Source: Buttiauxella agrestis (GTDB lineage: Bacteria; Pseudomonadota; Gammaproteobacteria; Enterobacterales; Enterobacteriaceae). Taken from it: a stretch of DNA of 64,000 nt. This document shows positions 28,590 to 38,639 of the stretch, piece by piece. A program made the translations under genes and the position numbers. The first letter of the stretch is position 1, and every line of letters starts with the position of its first letter. Where the stretch lies: positions 186,001 to 250,000 of the forward strand of contig NZ_UIGI01000001.1 of assembly GCF_900446255.1 (NCBI RefSeq), given 5' to 3'. The notes beneath the pieces are model-generated. The model had not been told where the DNA came from and ran no database searches. It was given only the letters and a program-made list of their open reading frames with translations.

Positions 28590-29609
28590 TTAACGGACGG
28601 TTGAACCACGAACGATTAATTCGCCGGAAAAGACCTGTTCATAAACGGTGTCGCTGCCGCCTTCAATGCGCTTCACGACCTGCTGAAGCGCGGCGTAACC
28701 AATCTGCCAGGTCGGTTGTTTAAGAGTGGTGATGCCGACTCCCGCAAGCTCCGCCCATTCGAGTTCATCGAAGCCAAGCAGGCCAATATCGCTGCCCCAG
28801 TGCAGGCCGATGCGGCGCAGTGAACGGGCCACCTGAAGGGTAAGCGCACCATTCGCTGAAATCACCGCTTTGCGCATGCCACGGTGCGCGGAATGGAACT
28901 GGCGCAGGGTATTGTCCATCAAATCGGCTTCGTGCAAAGGCACTTCGGCGTTTTCGGCAACAATGCCGGGGTAGCGTTTGAGAGTGGCGTGGAACGCATT
29001 CAGGCGCTCGCGGCGAGTGTTCACGGTGCCGAGCGGTTCGCTGAGGAAAAGAATGGCTTCAAACCCTTGTTCGACCAGGTGCTCGGTCGCCGTGGTTGCC
29101 GCCTGGGTGTTATCTAACCCTACGACATCACAGGCAAAGTCGGGAATTTTGCGGTCAATCAGCACCATCGGCAGGGCTGATTGTTGCAGGCGATTTAACC
29201 CTTCTTCACGCATGCCCACGGCGTTCACCACAATTCCTTCCACCTGATAACTGCGCAGCAAATCGAGGTAATGCAGCTCCTGATCCACTTCGTTATTGGT
29301 GTTACAGACCAGCGGCGTGAAGCCCTTTTCACGGCAGGCGGCTTCGATACCGCTCAACACATCGACGGAGTAGGGGTTAGTGATATCGGCGATGATCAGG
29401 CCAATTAAGCGGGTTCGCCCACGTTTCAGGCCGCGAGCCATTTGGCTTGGGCGGTAATCGAGTTCGGCAATCGCCGTTTCAATGCGCAAACGAAGATCGT
29501 CTGACAGCACATTTTGCTCGCCGTTAAGATAGCGGGAAACACTGGTTTTTCCGGTCTTTGCCGCTTTCGCGACGTCGCTTATCGTGGGGCGTGCAGCCTT
29601 GCTGTTCAT
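28590..29609 (-). CDS. ptxS: LacI-family repressor PtxS of 2-ketogluconate genes
   Basis: 339 residues from the ATG at 29609 (MNSKAARPTISDVAKAAKTG), preceded by GGAGAAAACC; a start 12 codons upstream lacks a ribosome site. The N-terminal LacI helix-turn-helix (ISDVAKAAKTGKTSVSRYLNG) and hinge (YRPSQMARGLKRGRT) are followed by a periplasmic-binding-like sensor domain. Length equals Pseudomonas PtxS (340), which binds 2-ketogluconate. It precedes the kgu operon on the same strand, with the palindromic operator in between. Confidence 0.87.
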   Translation of the reverse strand: MNSKAARPTISDVAKAAKTGKTSVSRYLNGEQNVLSDDLRLRIETAIAELDYRPSQMARGLKRGRTRLIGLIIADITNPYSVDVLSGIEAACREKGFTPLVCNTNNEVDQELHYLDLLRSYQVEGIVVNAVGMREEGLNRLQQSALPMVLIDRKIPDFACDVVGLDNTQAATTATEHLVEQGFEAILFLSEPLGTVNTRRERLNAFHATLKRYPGIVAENAEVPLHEADLMDNTLRQFHSAHRGMRKAVISANGALTLQVARSLRRIGLHWGSDIGLLGFDELEWAELAGVGITTLKQPTWQIGYAALQQVVKRIEGGSDTVYEQVFSGELIVRGSTVR

Positions 29610-29651
29610 GGTTTTCTCCGAAGGTAACTTTCTGGAGAGTAACATAGTTGC

Positions 29652-29686
29652 CCAGGTCGGATAAGCGTAAGCGTCATCCTACACCC
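29652..29686. repeat. Single REP-like unit
   Basis: CCAGGTCGGATAAGCGTAAG followed by CGTCATCCTAC, related to the units at 24303-24376; one copy between divergent ptxS and the isochorismatase-like gene. Confidence 0.55.
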
Positions 29687-29799
29687 ATCCAAAGATCTCA
29701 ACTGGTCCTGTATCACCCTCACTCTGTCCGTTTTTGGTATTAGCAACTACGCTAACCCCTGCCACAATGGCTTCACACCCAAAGTGAAGGAGTCCGAAA

Positions 29800-30342
29800 A
29801 TGTCCCGTTCCGCTCTGATCAATATCGACACGCAGCAATCTTTTTTCCATCGCGATTACTGGCAAGAAGATGACTTTCCGGCATTCCAGCAGGCCATTTC
29901 GCAACTCATTTCCGGCTGCCAGGATTTGAACATTCCCGTGGTGGATATCTTCCATGTTGACGATCAAAGCCCGTTTTCACTTGAGTCAGGCTACGTTAAA
30001 CCGATGCCTTTCTTGCAGCATCAGGCTGATGTGACGTTTCAGAAACACGTGCACAACGCATTTACCGATACTGGCCTCGATCTTTGGCTACGTAGCCGTG
30101 ATGTTAACCACCTGATTATCTGCGGGGTTCGCACCGAACAGTGTTGCGAAACCACCACGCGAGTGGCGTCGGATTTGGGTTATCGCGTTTCATTTGTCAG
30201 TGAGGCGATGCTCACCTTCCCGATGAGCTGGAAAGGGGTTACGCTGGATACGCAAACCCTGCGGCACCGCACTGAAACCGTGCTGGCAGGGCGATTTGCG
30301 CAAATTCAAACCGTTGCCGAGTGCCTGGAGTCATTATCGTGA
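29800..30342 (+). CDS. Isochorismatase-like cysteine hydrolase
   Basis: 180 residues. Isochorismatase/nicotinamidase superfamily: Asp10 (INIDTQQ), Lys82 (FQKHVHNAF) and Cys115 (GVRTEQCCETT) form the expected Asp-Lys-Cys set, with the usual cis-peptide region before the Cys (IICGVRTEQC). Cytosolic, hydrolyses an amide or ether substrate that cannot be named from sequence. GAAGGAGTCCG lies before the ATG. The next gene, a GlxA-type regulator, begins inside its stop codon (GTGA), so the two are one unit. Confidence 0.87.
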   Translation: MSRSALINIDTQQSFFHRDYWQEDDFPAFQQAISQLISGCQDLNIPVVDIFHVDDQSPFSLESGYVKPMPFLQHQADVTFQKHVHNAFTDTGLDLWLRSRDVNHLIICGVRTEQCCETTTRVASDLGYRVSFVSEAMLTFPMSWKGVTLDTQTLRHRTETVLAGRFAQIQTVAECLESLS

Positions 30343-31259
30343 GTATTGGGGTCTGGTTCGTTGTTTTGCCTGGTGTTTTGTCACTCGACTTAACCGGCCC
30401 TGCGGAAACGCTGGCGCTGGCGGGGAATGCCTTTCACCTGCATTTCATTGGCCCGGACCCACATGTTTCCACCTCCATCGGACTGAACTTTTCTGGCATC
30501 GAACCGCTGCCAGAAAGTTTCCCGCCAGGCAGTTTGCTGGTATTGCCTGGGGTTTGTGATTCAAACCGCTACTTTGACACGCCGCAGGCTGAAGCGGTGC
30601 GCCGTTGGCTGACGCGCCTGCAACCGCAGATTCACAGCCAGCAACTCAATTTGATGTGTGTCTGTTCCGGTTCGTTGCTGGCAGCGAAAGCCGGGCTGAT
30701 GAATGGCGTGCAGTGCACCACCCATCACGATGTGCTGGCGCGATTACGCGCTGCGGCACCCACCGCGCAGGTGAAAGAGAACCGCATTTTTATCGAAGAT
30801 CGGGGCATCTGGACCAGCGCTGGAATCACCTCCGGCATCGATCTCTCGCTGCATCTGATTAACCGCTATTGCGGGCCGAAAGCCGCGCTGGATGTGGCAC
30901 GTGAGATGGTGGTGTGGTTCCGCCGTTCGGGCGACGACCCGCAACTATCGCCGTGGCTGCGCTACCGTAACCATATTCATCCGGCAGTGCATCGTGCTCA
31001 GGATTTACTTTCGGCAGCACCTGAATCGGCGTGGGATGTGCAGGAAATTGCCGACAAAGTTCATGTCAGCTCACGCCATTTGGCGCGGCTTTTTCAGCAG
31101 CATTTGGGAATTTCAGTGCGGGACTATTTAGAACAATTGCGCCTGGCGGTGGCTGAACAGCGTTTGTTGCAAGGGCAGCGTATGGAGCAGGCGGCGATTG
31201 CGGCGGGGTTTTCGTCACCCCGCCAGCTGCATCGCGCCCGGATGCGTAAGCCTCATTAA
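30339..31259 (+). CDS. GlxA-type AraC regulator with DJ-1/PfpI domain (GTG start)
   Basis: 306 residues if started at the GTG at 30339, which overlaps the upstream TGA as GTGA and has GGAG 8 nt before it; an ATG at 30321 is less likely because it lies deeper in the upstream gene. The N-terminal two thirds are a class-I glutamine-amidotransferase-like (DJ-1/PfpI) domain with the nucleophile elbow MCVCSGSLLAAKAG, and the C-terminus is an AraC helix-turn-helix pair (VQEIADKVHVSSRHLARLFQQ). Such regulators usually control a neighbouring amide or amino-acid derivative pathway; here the coupled hydrolase is the obvious partner. Confidence 0.88.
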   Translation: MSIGVWFVVLPGVLSLDLTGPAETLALAGNAFHLHFIGPDPHVSTSIGLNFSGIEPLPESFPPGSLLVLPGVCDSNRYFDTPQAEAVRRWLTRLQPQIHSQQLNLMCVCSGSLLAAKAGLMNGVQCTTHHDVLARLRAAAPTAQVKENRIFIEDRGIWTSAGITSGIDLSLHLINRYCGPKAALDVAREMVVWFRRSGDDPQLSPWLRYRNHIHPAVHRAQDLLSAAPESAWDVQEIADKVHVSSRHLARLFQQHLGISVRDYLEQLRLAVAEQRLLQGQRMEQAAIAAGFSSPRQLHRARMRKPH

Positions 31260-31870
31260 AACTGAGTGAGCAAGTTTTCCAGCGCACCTTGCCTGTTCTT
31301 GCCCCAGCTAAAGAAAGCGCGGAACCATTGGCTCTCGGTCGGCGATGTGAAGCTCTCGACTTCCCAGTTATCTTTATACAGCGCGTACAGATTGCACAGC
31401 GTATGCCAAAGGCTGTAAAGCATCACCAGCAAGGCCACCAAGACTGCGGCGTAGACCCACCATTCCTGGGCAGGCGGCCAGCGAAATATCGTCCAGCCGA
31501 TGATAGATGCCTGTAGCGCCGCGCGAAGTAAAAAGCCTTTCAGGAAGAACTGCGTGGCTCGTTGTGCGCTGTAGAAAAATGGGTTGCTTAAGTGCCGACG
31601 TTTTTCCTGAACCGGGATGCCTCTCACGAAAACCAGCCAGTCATGCGTCTCACGGTTACTACGCACTGCTCCCTGTTCGGTCAATGTGTTAAGCCGGATG
31701 GAAATTAAAACCGGGAAAACGATACCGATAACCATCAGGTAGAGAAACGGTGCCTGGCAGCCGAAAAAATTCAGCCCACAACATAGGGTTGCCCACAGCA
31801 AAGATTTGAAGGAATAGAAGTAAAGCGACGTCACTTGATAATTCATTGCTTCATCCATTGATATCCACAA
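31256..31870 (-). CDS. Hypothetical inner-membrane protein, four membrane segments
   Basis: Up to 204 residues; Met5 or Met9 (31858 or 31846) also have GGA-type ribosome sites (GGATATCA and GGATGAAGCA), so the start is uncertain. Four hydrophobic segments at about 20-38, 42-58, 110-128 and 138-160, with a charged loop between the second and third containing RSNRETHDWLVFVRG and a soluble tail with WFRAFFSWGKNRQ. I do not recognise a family. The stop overlaps the end of the GlxA-type gene by 4 nt, tail to tail. It is 34 bp downstream of wecH's neighbour region but on the same strand before it, so co-transcription with wecH is not implied. Confidence 0.65.
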   Translation of the reverse strand: MWISMDEAMNYQVTSLYFYSFKSLLWATLCCGLNFFGCQAPFLYLMVIGIVFPVLISIRLNTLTEQGAVRSNRETHDWLVFVRGIPVQEKRRHLSNPFFYSAQRATQFFLKGFLLRAALQASIIGWTIFRWPPAQEWWVYAAVLVALLVMLYSLWHTLCNLYALYKDNWEVESFTSPTESQWFRAFFSWGKNRQGALENLLTQF

Positions 31871-31903
31871 TTTATGTGCGTTTACTTTACTCCCGTCTTT
31901 TAT

Positions 31904-32902
31904 TTAGCTCACCATTTTTCGGGTGTCGATGCGTTGCAATACCATGGAAAGTAACAAACTTCCGGCCAGCGTGACGCCGAAAATCCACAGAATATCGAGC
32001 ACCGGAGAGCTTGTGATTTGGTAGCCGTGGGTGCGCAGGAAGTGAATTATCAGCGCATGGAAGCCGTAGATTCCCAGCGAGTGTTGCGAGATTAATGTCA
32101 GCCCCGGCAACGGGCGGCTGTTCAGGCAATTTTTTACCAGCACCAGCAAACCGATCGCGGCGATAAACACCAGCGGCCCGCAATAAACATAAAAGGTATC
32201 GGCAAAATTACCGTTCACTTCTAACTGATGGCGCGTGCCCGTCGAAATCGAAAAAATACACAGCACAAAAATTCCGGCGGCCAGCCCGCTAATCCAGCGT
32301 TTGTCCGTCTCAAACATGCCTATTGCACGCCCCAGCAGGCCATACAGCACGTAATAAAACGTGTCGCCGCGAATGTATAAATTAATCGGCAGCCATTTAA
32401 AGCCGTCCAGCGTTTGCGGCACGGTGTTGGGGTTGGCGACAACGCCGAGTAACACCATCAGCCCAAGAATCACCGTCGCGTTGACTTTCTTCACCTGAAT
32501 CAAAGGCGAAAGAAGGTAGATGACCATGATCGCAAAGAAGAACCACAGGTGATAAAACACCGGTTTTTGCAGGATATAGCGCAGGGAAAGTCCGGCATTA
32601 ATTGGCGTGAAGAGTTTGATGTAGATAAGCGCAATCACGCTGTAAAACAACAAGCATGTGACGATGCGCAAAAAGTGGCGCTGCTGCGCACTGCGCTCTC
32701 CAAAAAACAGATAACCTGAAATCATGAAGAAGAGCGGGACGCTGACGCGGGATGCCGAGTTCAGTACGTTCGATAAATCCCAACTAAACGGACTGACGAT
32801 ATTGGCGTTGGTGATGTACCAGGTTGTGGTATGAATCATGACGACCATCAGGCATGCAATCCCACGCAGGTTGTCAATCCAGTTAATTTTTTGCTGCTGC
32901 AT
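31904..32902 (-). CDS. wecH: O-acetyltransferase WecH (YiaH)
   Basis: 332 residues (E. coli WecH 331). Integral membrane acyltransferase-3 family protein with about ten membrane segments, opening with [19 protein letters not shown], where the conserved Arg and His of the family stand, followed by [14 protein letters not shown] and [13 protein letters not shown]. In E. coli it O-acetylates enterobacterial common antigen. It is divergent from ysaB and near glyQS, the same neighbourhood as in E. coli. Confidence 0.95.
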   Translation of the reverse strand: MQQQKINWIDNLRGIACLMVVMIHTTTWYITNANIVSPFSWDLSNVLNSASRVSVPLFFMISGYLFFGERSAQQRHFLRIVTCLLFYSVIALIYIKLFTPINAGLSLRYILQKPVFYHLWFFFAIMVIYLLSPLIQVKKVNATVILGLMVLLGVVANPNTVPQTLDGFKWLPINLYIRGDTFYYVLYGLLGRAIGMFETDKRWISGLAAGIFVLCIFSISTGTRHQLEVNGNFADTFYVYCGPLVFIAAIGLLVLVKNCLNSRPLPGLTLISQHSLGIYGFHALIIHFLRTHGYQITSSPVLDILWIFGVTLAGSLLLSMVLQRIDTRKMVS

Positions 32903-33040
32903 GGGTTCCTCTGGTGTTGTTGACGGTGATTTATCTGAGTTTTGTCTTCGTGCTCTTGCCAGATATAAAGTGGATTTGCAGAATGCGGAATACCTGTTAA
33001 TTATTGAATAACAATAACGATTTTAACGTACACATAACTA

Positions 33041-33358
33041 ATGATGATGCCAAAAATAAAAAATTGCCGTTGGCTGCTGATTTTTGCCGCCGTGTTACTC
33101 AGTGCCTGTAGTCATTCGGAACAACACCCACAATACGCGCAAGTCGCTCAACATCCGGTGATCCAGGGCGAAGCGATGATTGAAACCTGCAAAGGAGAAG
33201 CGGCGCATCGTTACAACACGCGCGCCGATCGCATCAGCGTGGTGGATTTTAAACAGTATCAGGGGAGCTATGAGATTCTTGGCAGCACCACGCGCCGGGA
33301 AGGATTCACCTGCTCCTTCGACGAAAGTGGTCAATTCTTGCACCTTTCGACGACATAA
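33041..33358 (+). CDS. ysaB: YsaB-like lipoprotein
   Basis: 105 residues (E. coli YsaB 99). A lipoprotein signal ends at VLLSACSHS, so Cys near residue 23 is probably lipidated. The mature part has MIETCKGEAAHRYNTRADRI and a C-terminal TCSFDESGQFLHLS, with two Cys likely in a disulfide, as in YsaB. Three consecutive ATG-like codons begin the frame and no strong ribosome site is visible, so the start may be one or two codons later. Periplasmic face of an envelope membrane; function unknown. It lies between wecH and glyQ as in E. coli. Confidence 0.87.
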   Translation: MMMPKIKNCRWLLIFAAVLLSACSHSEQHPQYAQVAQHPVIQGEAMIETCKGEAAHRYNTRADRISVVDFKQYQGSYEILGSTTRREGFTCSFDESGQFLHLSTT

Positions 33359-33466
33359 AGCCGCAACGCAAGGCAAACGCACGTGCATTCGGGCTGTATA
33401 TCTTGCCATCAAAAGGTATACTGACCGCTTCTCTTTTTAACCCTCTCGAACGCGTGCGAAATCAAC

Positions 33467-34378
33467 ATGCAAAAGTTTGATACCAAGACCTTTCAAGGCC
33501 TGATCCTGACTTTACAGGACTACTGGGCTCGCCAGGGCTGCACCATTGTTCAACCTTTGGACATGGAAGTCGGCGCCGGCACCTCTCACCCAATGACCTG
33601 CCTGCGGGCTTTAGGGCCAGAGCCGATGGCGACTGCTTATGTGCAGCCATCTCGCCGTCCTACCGATGGCCGTTACGGTGAAAACCCGAACCGCTTACAG
33701 CACTACTATCAGTTCCAGGTGGTGATCAAGCCTTCTCCTGACAACATTCAGGAGCTGTACCTTGGGTCGCTTAAAGAGCTGGGTATGGACCCAACGATTC
33801 ATGACATTCGCTTCGTAGAAGACAACTGGGAAAACCCAACGCTGGGTGCCTGGGGTCTGGGCTGGGAAGTGTGGCTTAACGGCATGGAAGTGACGCAGTT
33901 CACTTACTTCCAGCAAGTTGGCGGCCTGGAATGTAAGCCTGTTACCGGTGAAATCACTTACGGTTTAGAGCGTCTGGCGATGTACATCCAGGGCGTAGAC
34001 AGCGTTTACGATCTGGTCTGGAGCGATGGCCCGCTGGGTAAAACCACCTATGGCGACGTGTTCCATCAGAACGAAGTTGAGCAATCAACTTATAACTTCG
34101 AACACGCCGATGTGGAATTCCTGTTCTCCTGCTTTGAGCAGTATGAGAAAGAAGCGCAGCACCTGCTGGCGCTGGAAAACCCGCTGCCACTGCCTGCTTA
34201 CGAACGCATTCTGAAAGCCGCGCACAGCTTTAACCTGCTTGATGCCCGCAAGGCCATCTCGGTGACTGAGCGCCAGCGCTACATTCTGCGTATTCGTACT
34301 CTGACCAAAGCCGTGGCCGAAGCCTATTACGCTTCTCGTGAAGCGCTTGGCTTCCCGATGTGCAATAAGAACAAATAA
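33467..34378 (+). CDS. glyQ: Glycyl-tRNA synthetase alpha subunit GlyQ
   Basis: 303 residues, the E. coli length. Catalytic subunit of the alpha2-beta2 class II glycyl-tRNA synthetase. Starts [20 protein letters not shown]; class II motifs are recognisable around [39 protein letters not shown] and [11 protein letters not shown]. Essential. It precedes glyS by 9 bp and forms an operon with it. Confidence 0.98.
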   Translation: MQKFDTKTFQGLILTLQDYWARQGCTIVQPLDMEVGAGTSHPMTCLRALGPEPMATAYVQPSRRPTDGRYGENPNRLQHYYQFQVVIKPSPDNIQELYLGSLKELGMDPTIHDIRFVEDNWENPTLGAWGLGWEVWLNGMEVTQFTYFQQVGGLECKPVTGEITYGLERLAMYIQGVDSVYDLVWSDGPLGKTTYGDVFHQNEVEQSTYNFEHADVEFLFSCFEQYEKEAQHLLALENPLPLPAYERILKAAHSFNLLDARKAISVTERQRYILRIRTLTKAVAEAYYASREALGFPMCNKNK

Positions 34379-34387
34379 GAGGCTGCC

Positions 34388-36457
34388 ATGTCTGAAAAAA
34401 CTTTTCTGGTGGAGATTGGCACTGAAGAGCTGCCACCAAAAGCCCTGCGCAGCCTGGCTGAATCCTTCGCTGCGAACGTTACAGCGGAACTGGATGCGGC
34501 GAATCTCGCTCACGGCGAAGTAAAATGGTTTGCGGCTCCACGCCGTCTGGCGCTGAAAATTTCCAACCTGGCTGAGTCTCAACCAGACCGTGAAGTTGAA
34601 AAACGCGGCCCGGCAATTTCTGCGGCATTTGACGCAGAAGGCAAGCCAAGCAAAGCCGCTGAAGGCTGGGCGCGTGGTTGTGGCATTACGGTTGAACAGG
34701 CAGAGCGCCTGGCAACGGACAAAGGCGAGTGGTTGATGTACCGCGCCCATGTTAAAGGCGAAAGTGCGCAAGCCCTGCTGCCTGCGATGATTGCCACCGC
34801 GCTGACCAAACTGCCGATTCCAAAACTGATGCGCTGGGGCGATAACAACACCCAATTCGTGCGTCCGGTTCACACCGTGACTCTGCTGTTGGGCGATGAA
34901 GTGATTCCAGCCACTATTCTGGGTATCGCGTCTGACCGTGTGATTCGTGGCCACCGCTTTATGGGCGAGCCGGAATTCACTATCGATAACGCCGATCAGT
35001 ACCCTGAAATTCTGTTCACGCGCGGCAAAGTTATTGCCGACTACGAACAGCGTAAAGCGGTGATCAAAGAAGGCGCTGAAGAAGCGGCTCGCAAGATTGG
35101 CGGTAACGCTGACCTGAGCGAAAGCCTGCTCGAAGAAGTGACTTCTCTGGTGGAATGGCCGGTTGTTCTGACCGCGAAATTCGAAGAGAAATTCCTTAAA
35201 GTGCCTGCGGAAGCGCTGGTTCACACCATGAAAGGGGACCAGAAGTACTTCCCGGTGTACGCCAACGACGGCACATTGCTGCCGAACTTTATCTTTGTTG
35301 CCAACATCGAGTCGAAAGACCCGATTCAGATTATCTCTGGTAACGAGAAAGTTGTGCGTCCGCGTCTGGCAGATGCTGAGTTCTTCTTCAATAGCGACCG
35401 TAAAAAGCGCCTCGAAGACAACTTGCCGCGTCTGGAAACCGTTCTGTTCCAACAACAGCTCGGTACGCTGCGCGACAAAACCAACCGCATCGAAGCGCTT
35501 TCTGGCTGGATCGCGGGTCAAATTGGCGCTGATGTAAACCACGCCACTCGCGCCGGTTTACTGTCCAAATGCGACCTGATGACCAACATGGTGTTCGAGT
35601 TTACTGACACCCAGGGCGTGATGGGCATGCACTATGCGCGTCACGACGGCGAAGCCGAAGACGTTGCTGTTGCGCTCAACGAGCAATATCAGCCGCGTTT
35701 TGCGGGCGACGAACTGCCGTCTAACCTGGTGGCTTGCTCTGTTGCGATTGCCGATAAAATGGATACCCTCGCGGGCATCTTCGGTATCGGTCAGCATCCA
35801 AAAGGCGACAAAGACCCGTTTGCTCTGCGTCGCGCCGCTCTTGGCGTTCTGCGTATCATCGTTGAGAAAAACCTGCCGCTGGATCTGCAAACTCTCACCG
35901 AAGAGGCCGTGCGCCTGTACGGCGAGAAGCTGACTAACCAGAAGGTTGTCGACGAAGTCATCGACTTCATGCTGGGCCGCTTCCGCGCCTGGTATCAGGA
36001 AGAAGGCCACAGCGTAGATACCATTCAGGCCGTGCTGGCGCGTCGTCCAACCAAACCTGCTGATTTCGATGCGCGCATGAAAGCGGTTTCGCACTTCCGT
36101 ACCCTGGAAGCGGCGTCAGCTTTGGCCGCTGCGAACAAGCGTGTATCCAACATTCTGGCGAAGTCAGACGAAACGCTGCAAGACCATGTGCGCGCTTCTG
36201 TTCTGAAAGAAGCGGAAGAAATGGATCTCGCCCGTCAGCTGGTTATCCTGCGCGATAAACTGGAGCCGTTCTTCGCTGAAGGCCGCTATCAGGAAGCGTT
36301 AGTCGAACTGGCCGCGTTGCGTGAGCCAGTCGATAAGTTCTTCGACAAAGTGATGGTGAACGCAGAAGATAAAGAGCTGCGTATCAACCGTCTGACGCTG
36401 CTCGCTAAACTGCGCGAGCTGTTCTTGCAGGTTGCAGATATTTCTCTGCTGCAATAA
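34388..36457 (+). CDS. glyS: Glycyl-tRNA synthetase beta subunit GlyS
   Basis: 689 residues, the E. coli length. The beta subunit binds tRNA(Gly) and supplies the anticodon-binding domain. Starts [27 protein letters not shown]; conserved GDQKYFPVY and the HD-like segment ([30 protein letters not shown]) near the middle are present. AAGAGGCTGCC precedes the ATG. An intrinsic terminator follows 16 bp after the stop. No hok-type gene follows, unlike the hokA position in E. coli. Confidence 0.98.
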   Translation: MSEKTFLVEIGTEELPPKALRSLAESFAANVTAELDAANLAHGEVKWFAAPRRLALKISNLAESQPDREVEKRGPAISAAFDAEGKPSKAAEGWARGCGITVEQAERLATDKGEWLMYRAHVKGESAQALLPAMIATALTKLPIPKLMRWGDNNTQFVRPVHTVTLLLGDEVIPATILGIASDRVIRGHRFMGEPEFTIDNADQYPEILFTRGKVIADYEQRKAVIKEGAEEAARKIGGNADLSESLLEEVTSLVEWPVVLTAKFEEKFLKVPAEALVHTMKGDQKYFPVYANDGTLLPNFIFVANIESKDPIQIISGNEKVVRPRLADAEFFFNSDRKKRLEDNLPRLETVLFQQQLGTLRDKTNRIEALSGWIAGQIGADVNHATRAGLLSKCDLMTNMVFEFTDTQGVMGMHYARHDGEAEDVAVALNEQYQPRFAGDELPSNLVACSVAIADKMDTLAGIFGIGQHPKGDKDPFALRRAALGVLRIIVEKNLPLDLQTLTEEAVRLYGEKLTNQKVVDEVIDFMLGRFRAWYQEEGHSVDTIQAVLARRPTKPADFDARMKAVSHFRTLEAASALAAANKRVSNILAKSDETLQDHVRASVLKEAEEMDLARQLVILRDKLEPFFAEGRYQEALVELAALREPVDKFFDKVMVNAEDKELRINRLTLLAKLRELFLQVADISLLQ

Positions 36458-36473
36458 TCATTGCTGCAACTGA

Positions 36474-36503
36474 AACGGCTTCCTTCTGGAAGCCGTTTTT
36501 TTT
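36474..36503 (+). terminator. Intrinsic terminator of glyQS
   Basis: AACGGCTTCC and GGAAGCCGTT form a 10-bp stem with a TTCT loop, followed by eight T residues in total. The end overlaps the last bases of the convergent sensor-kinase gene. Confidence 0.95.
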
Positions 36504-37887
36504 AGCGACAACCGGCTGAATGTGTCACCCTGGCGCACAGACCAACAATTTTTTTATCGCTATAAATATTCATTAACTCCACTTTAAATCCGTAGCGCAA
36601 GGCAATGCTGTGTACAATTGCCAGACCTAACCCGCTGCCGTGGGTTTCCGTGGTGTTAAAACGAGCAAAGCGTTCAAATGCGCGATGAAGATGTTCTTCC
36701 GGTATACCAGAGCCGTTATCGATAATATCCACGATGGTACAGTCGTTTTCGGTTTTGAGTATCACGTCCACGATAGTTCCTGGTGGAGTGTGTTGCATCG
36801 CATTGCCGATCAGATTGTCGAAAAGGCTGCGTAGCTCCTGGTGATTCCCTTCAATCACTGCGCTTTTCTCGCCGGTAAAGCCAATATCAATTCCACGGCG
36901 GTCAGCCAGGACCATCAGTTGCTCAATGCTTTCCTTAAGTATTTCTTTAATATCAACACGCTCAACCGTTTTGAACCCCACTTTCCGCCCTTCCTGCCGG
37001 GTAAGACTCAATAGTTGTGCCACCAGATGTCGGGTTCTGACAACCCCAGCTTCCAACTGATTAAAGCGTTCAGTAGCGTCGCCTGGCGCGATGTATTGTC
37101 GGAGATTTTCTAGCTGTAGGCTAATGGCGGTAATAGGTGTACGTAGCTCATGCGCCGAATCCTGTAAGAAATGACGCTGCGTGTCCAGGGAATGACTTAA
37201 CCGTTGCAGAATACCGTTATAGGCCTCAACCAGCGGCGATATTTCATCAGGCACATGCTGTAGTGGGAGCGCCGACAGATTATGCGTGTCCTGTGAAGCA
37301 ATGATGATTGAGGCGTTTTTCAGATTGCGGGATACCCGCCAAACCACCAGCCACAGCACACCAAAAGAGAGCGGGAACAGCATGATCAGCGGAATAATCG
37401 CAGAAAGTGCGCGGCGAATAACGATGTCTTGCATATAGCCGATATTGTGAATCAGTTGGACTGCCCCTATCTGGCTTCCAGGCTCTGCCTTTCGGGTATA
37501 AACCCGCCATTGCTGATCGCTACTTGAGCCAAAACGTAAGGTATGAAAACCGGATTCTTTTTGCAGAGGAATTTGCAGTGATGGTCTTGAGCTGGCTTGT
37601 AGCTCGCCTTTTTTGTCCCAAATTTGCACAATATAGACCCCCTTCTGATCGCTATTGTGCATGCTATGGAGCGTACTACTGATACTCAGTTGAGGCATTT
37701 GGGGATTGGTGGCGTAAGCATCAGCCCATTGTTCCAACTGATCGTCTTTGACGGTTTCCATCAGTGCGCCGTAGCTGACGTAAAAATACCAGGCTACGCC
37801 ACCTATAGTGATCAAATGGATCAGTGCCAGACTGAAAAGAAGTTTATTGCGCAGTGAACGAGTCAAAAAATGGATAAGCCTTTTCAT
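36502..37887 (-). CDS. Sensor histidine kinase of the RND-linked two-component system
   Basis: 461 residues. TM1 about 15-37, a periplasmic sensor of about 120 residues (38-158), TM2 about 159-183, HAMP-like linker, dimerisation domain with His246 (DSAHELRTPITAIS) and an ATPase domain with the N box (NLIGNAMQHTPPG), G1 (DNGSGIPEE) and G2 (GSGLGLAIV). Layout and wording are of the QseC/PmrB class. It overlaps the response-regulator gene by 4 nt. The signal is unknown; its position opposite an efflux operon suggests it senses a toxic compound or envelope stress (inference). Confidence 0.93.
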   Translation of the reverse strand: MKRLIHFLTRSLRNKLLFSLALIHLITIGGVAWYFYVSYGALMETVKDDQLEQWADAYATNPQMPQLSISSTLHSMHNSDQKGVYIVQIWDKKGELQASSRPSLQIPLQKESGFHTLRFGSSSDQQWRVYTRKAEPGSQIGAVQLIHNIGYMQDIVIRRALSAIIPLIMLFPLSFGVLWLVVWRVSRNLKNASIIIASQDTHNLSALPLQHVPDEISPLVEAYNGILQRLSHSLDTQRHFLQDSAHELRTPITAISLQLENLRQYIAPGDATERFNQLEAGVVRTRHLVAQLLSLTRQEGRKVGFKTVERVDIKEILKESIEQLMVLADRRGIDIGFTGEKSAVIEGNHQELRSLFDNLIGNAMQHTPPGTIVDVILKTENDCTIVDIIDNGSGIPEEHLHRAFERFARFNTTETHGSGLGLAIVHSIALRYGFKVELMNIYSDKKIVGLCARVTHSAGCR

Positions 37888-38543
37888 GTTATGCGCACCC
37901 GCCAGCCCAGCCCACGCACATTGCTGATCACGTTATTCCCCAGTTTGCGGCGCATCCCGTGAATTAAGACATCCACCGCGTTGCTGGTGACTTCTTCTCC
38001 CCATCCATAAATTCTATTTTCCAACTGTTCGCGTGACAAAATCGCGCCGGGGCGCTCCAGCAAGGCATACAACAAGGCATATTCACGTGCGGTAAGCTGT
38101 TCGCGTTGCCCCTGAAAAATAGCTTCACGAGTACCCATATCTAACTGAATATCTTTGGTGCCGATGACTGAGTCAGCAGCACCATGACTGCGGCGCATAA
38201 TCGCTCGCATTCTCGCCAGCACTTCCTGGAAATCGAACGGTTTCAACAAGTAGTCGTCAGCGCCAGCATCCAATCCCTTAATTCGTTCTTCAACGCTGTC
38301 TCGCGCAGTCAGAATTAAGACCGGCGTGGCATCTCCTCGGGTGCGAGCTTTACGTAGCACGCTGATTCCGTCATCTCGGGGTAGGCCGAGATCCAGCAAC
38401 ACGCAGCTATAATCGCCGTCGGCCCAGGCGCTAGACGCCAGTTCACCGTCTTTTACCCAGTCGACGGACCAGCCAACGCCTTCCAGCGCCCGCATCAAAT
38501 TGGCCCCGATCATGACATCATCCTCTACCAGTAATACCCTCAC
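37884..38543 (-). CDS. OmpR-family response regulator (QseB/PmrA-like)
   Basis: 219 residues: a receiver domain with acidic pocket VEDDV, phosphoacceptor Asp51 (VLLDLGLPRDDG), Thr in LILTARDS and Lys in LLKPF, then a winged helix (EYALLYALLERPGAILSREQLENRIYGWGEE, ending RGLGWRVRIT). It transcribes away from the RND operon, with 175 bp between the two starts that contain a direct repeat fitting an OmpR-type box (38640-38657). Likely activator of the efflux operon and possibly of its own operon (inference). Confidence 0.94.
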   Translation of the reverse strand: MRVLLVEDDVMIGANLMRALEGVGWSVDWVKDGELASSAWADGDYSCVLLDLGLPRDDGISVLRKARTRGDATPVLILTARDSVEERIKGLDAGADDYLLKPFDFQEVLARMRAIMRRSHGAADSVIGTKDIQLDMGTREAIFQGQREQLTAREYALLYALLERPGAILSREQLENRIYGWGEEVTSNAVDVLIHGMRRKLGNNVISNVRGLGWRVRIT

Positions 38544-38639
38544 GACCTCTCCTTAGTTCCGAGCTTTACGAAGCATATTACCTGTTATTTCTTAGCAGAT
38601 AATTATCCCCAGCCCGTTTTCTCCGTTTGCTCATTCTCA

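Noticed and set aside
34085..35542. 485-codon open frame on the minus strand
   Set aside because: It lies antisense to glyQ and glyS, which are complete and highly conserved. Its sequence is low in family-like motifs and rich in Phe, His, Arg and Gln, as expected from the reverse of a high-GC gene.
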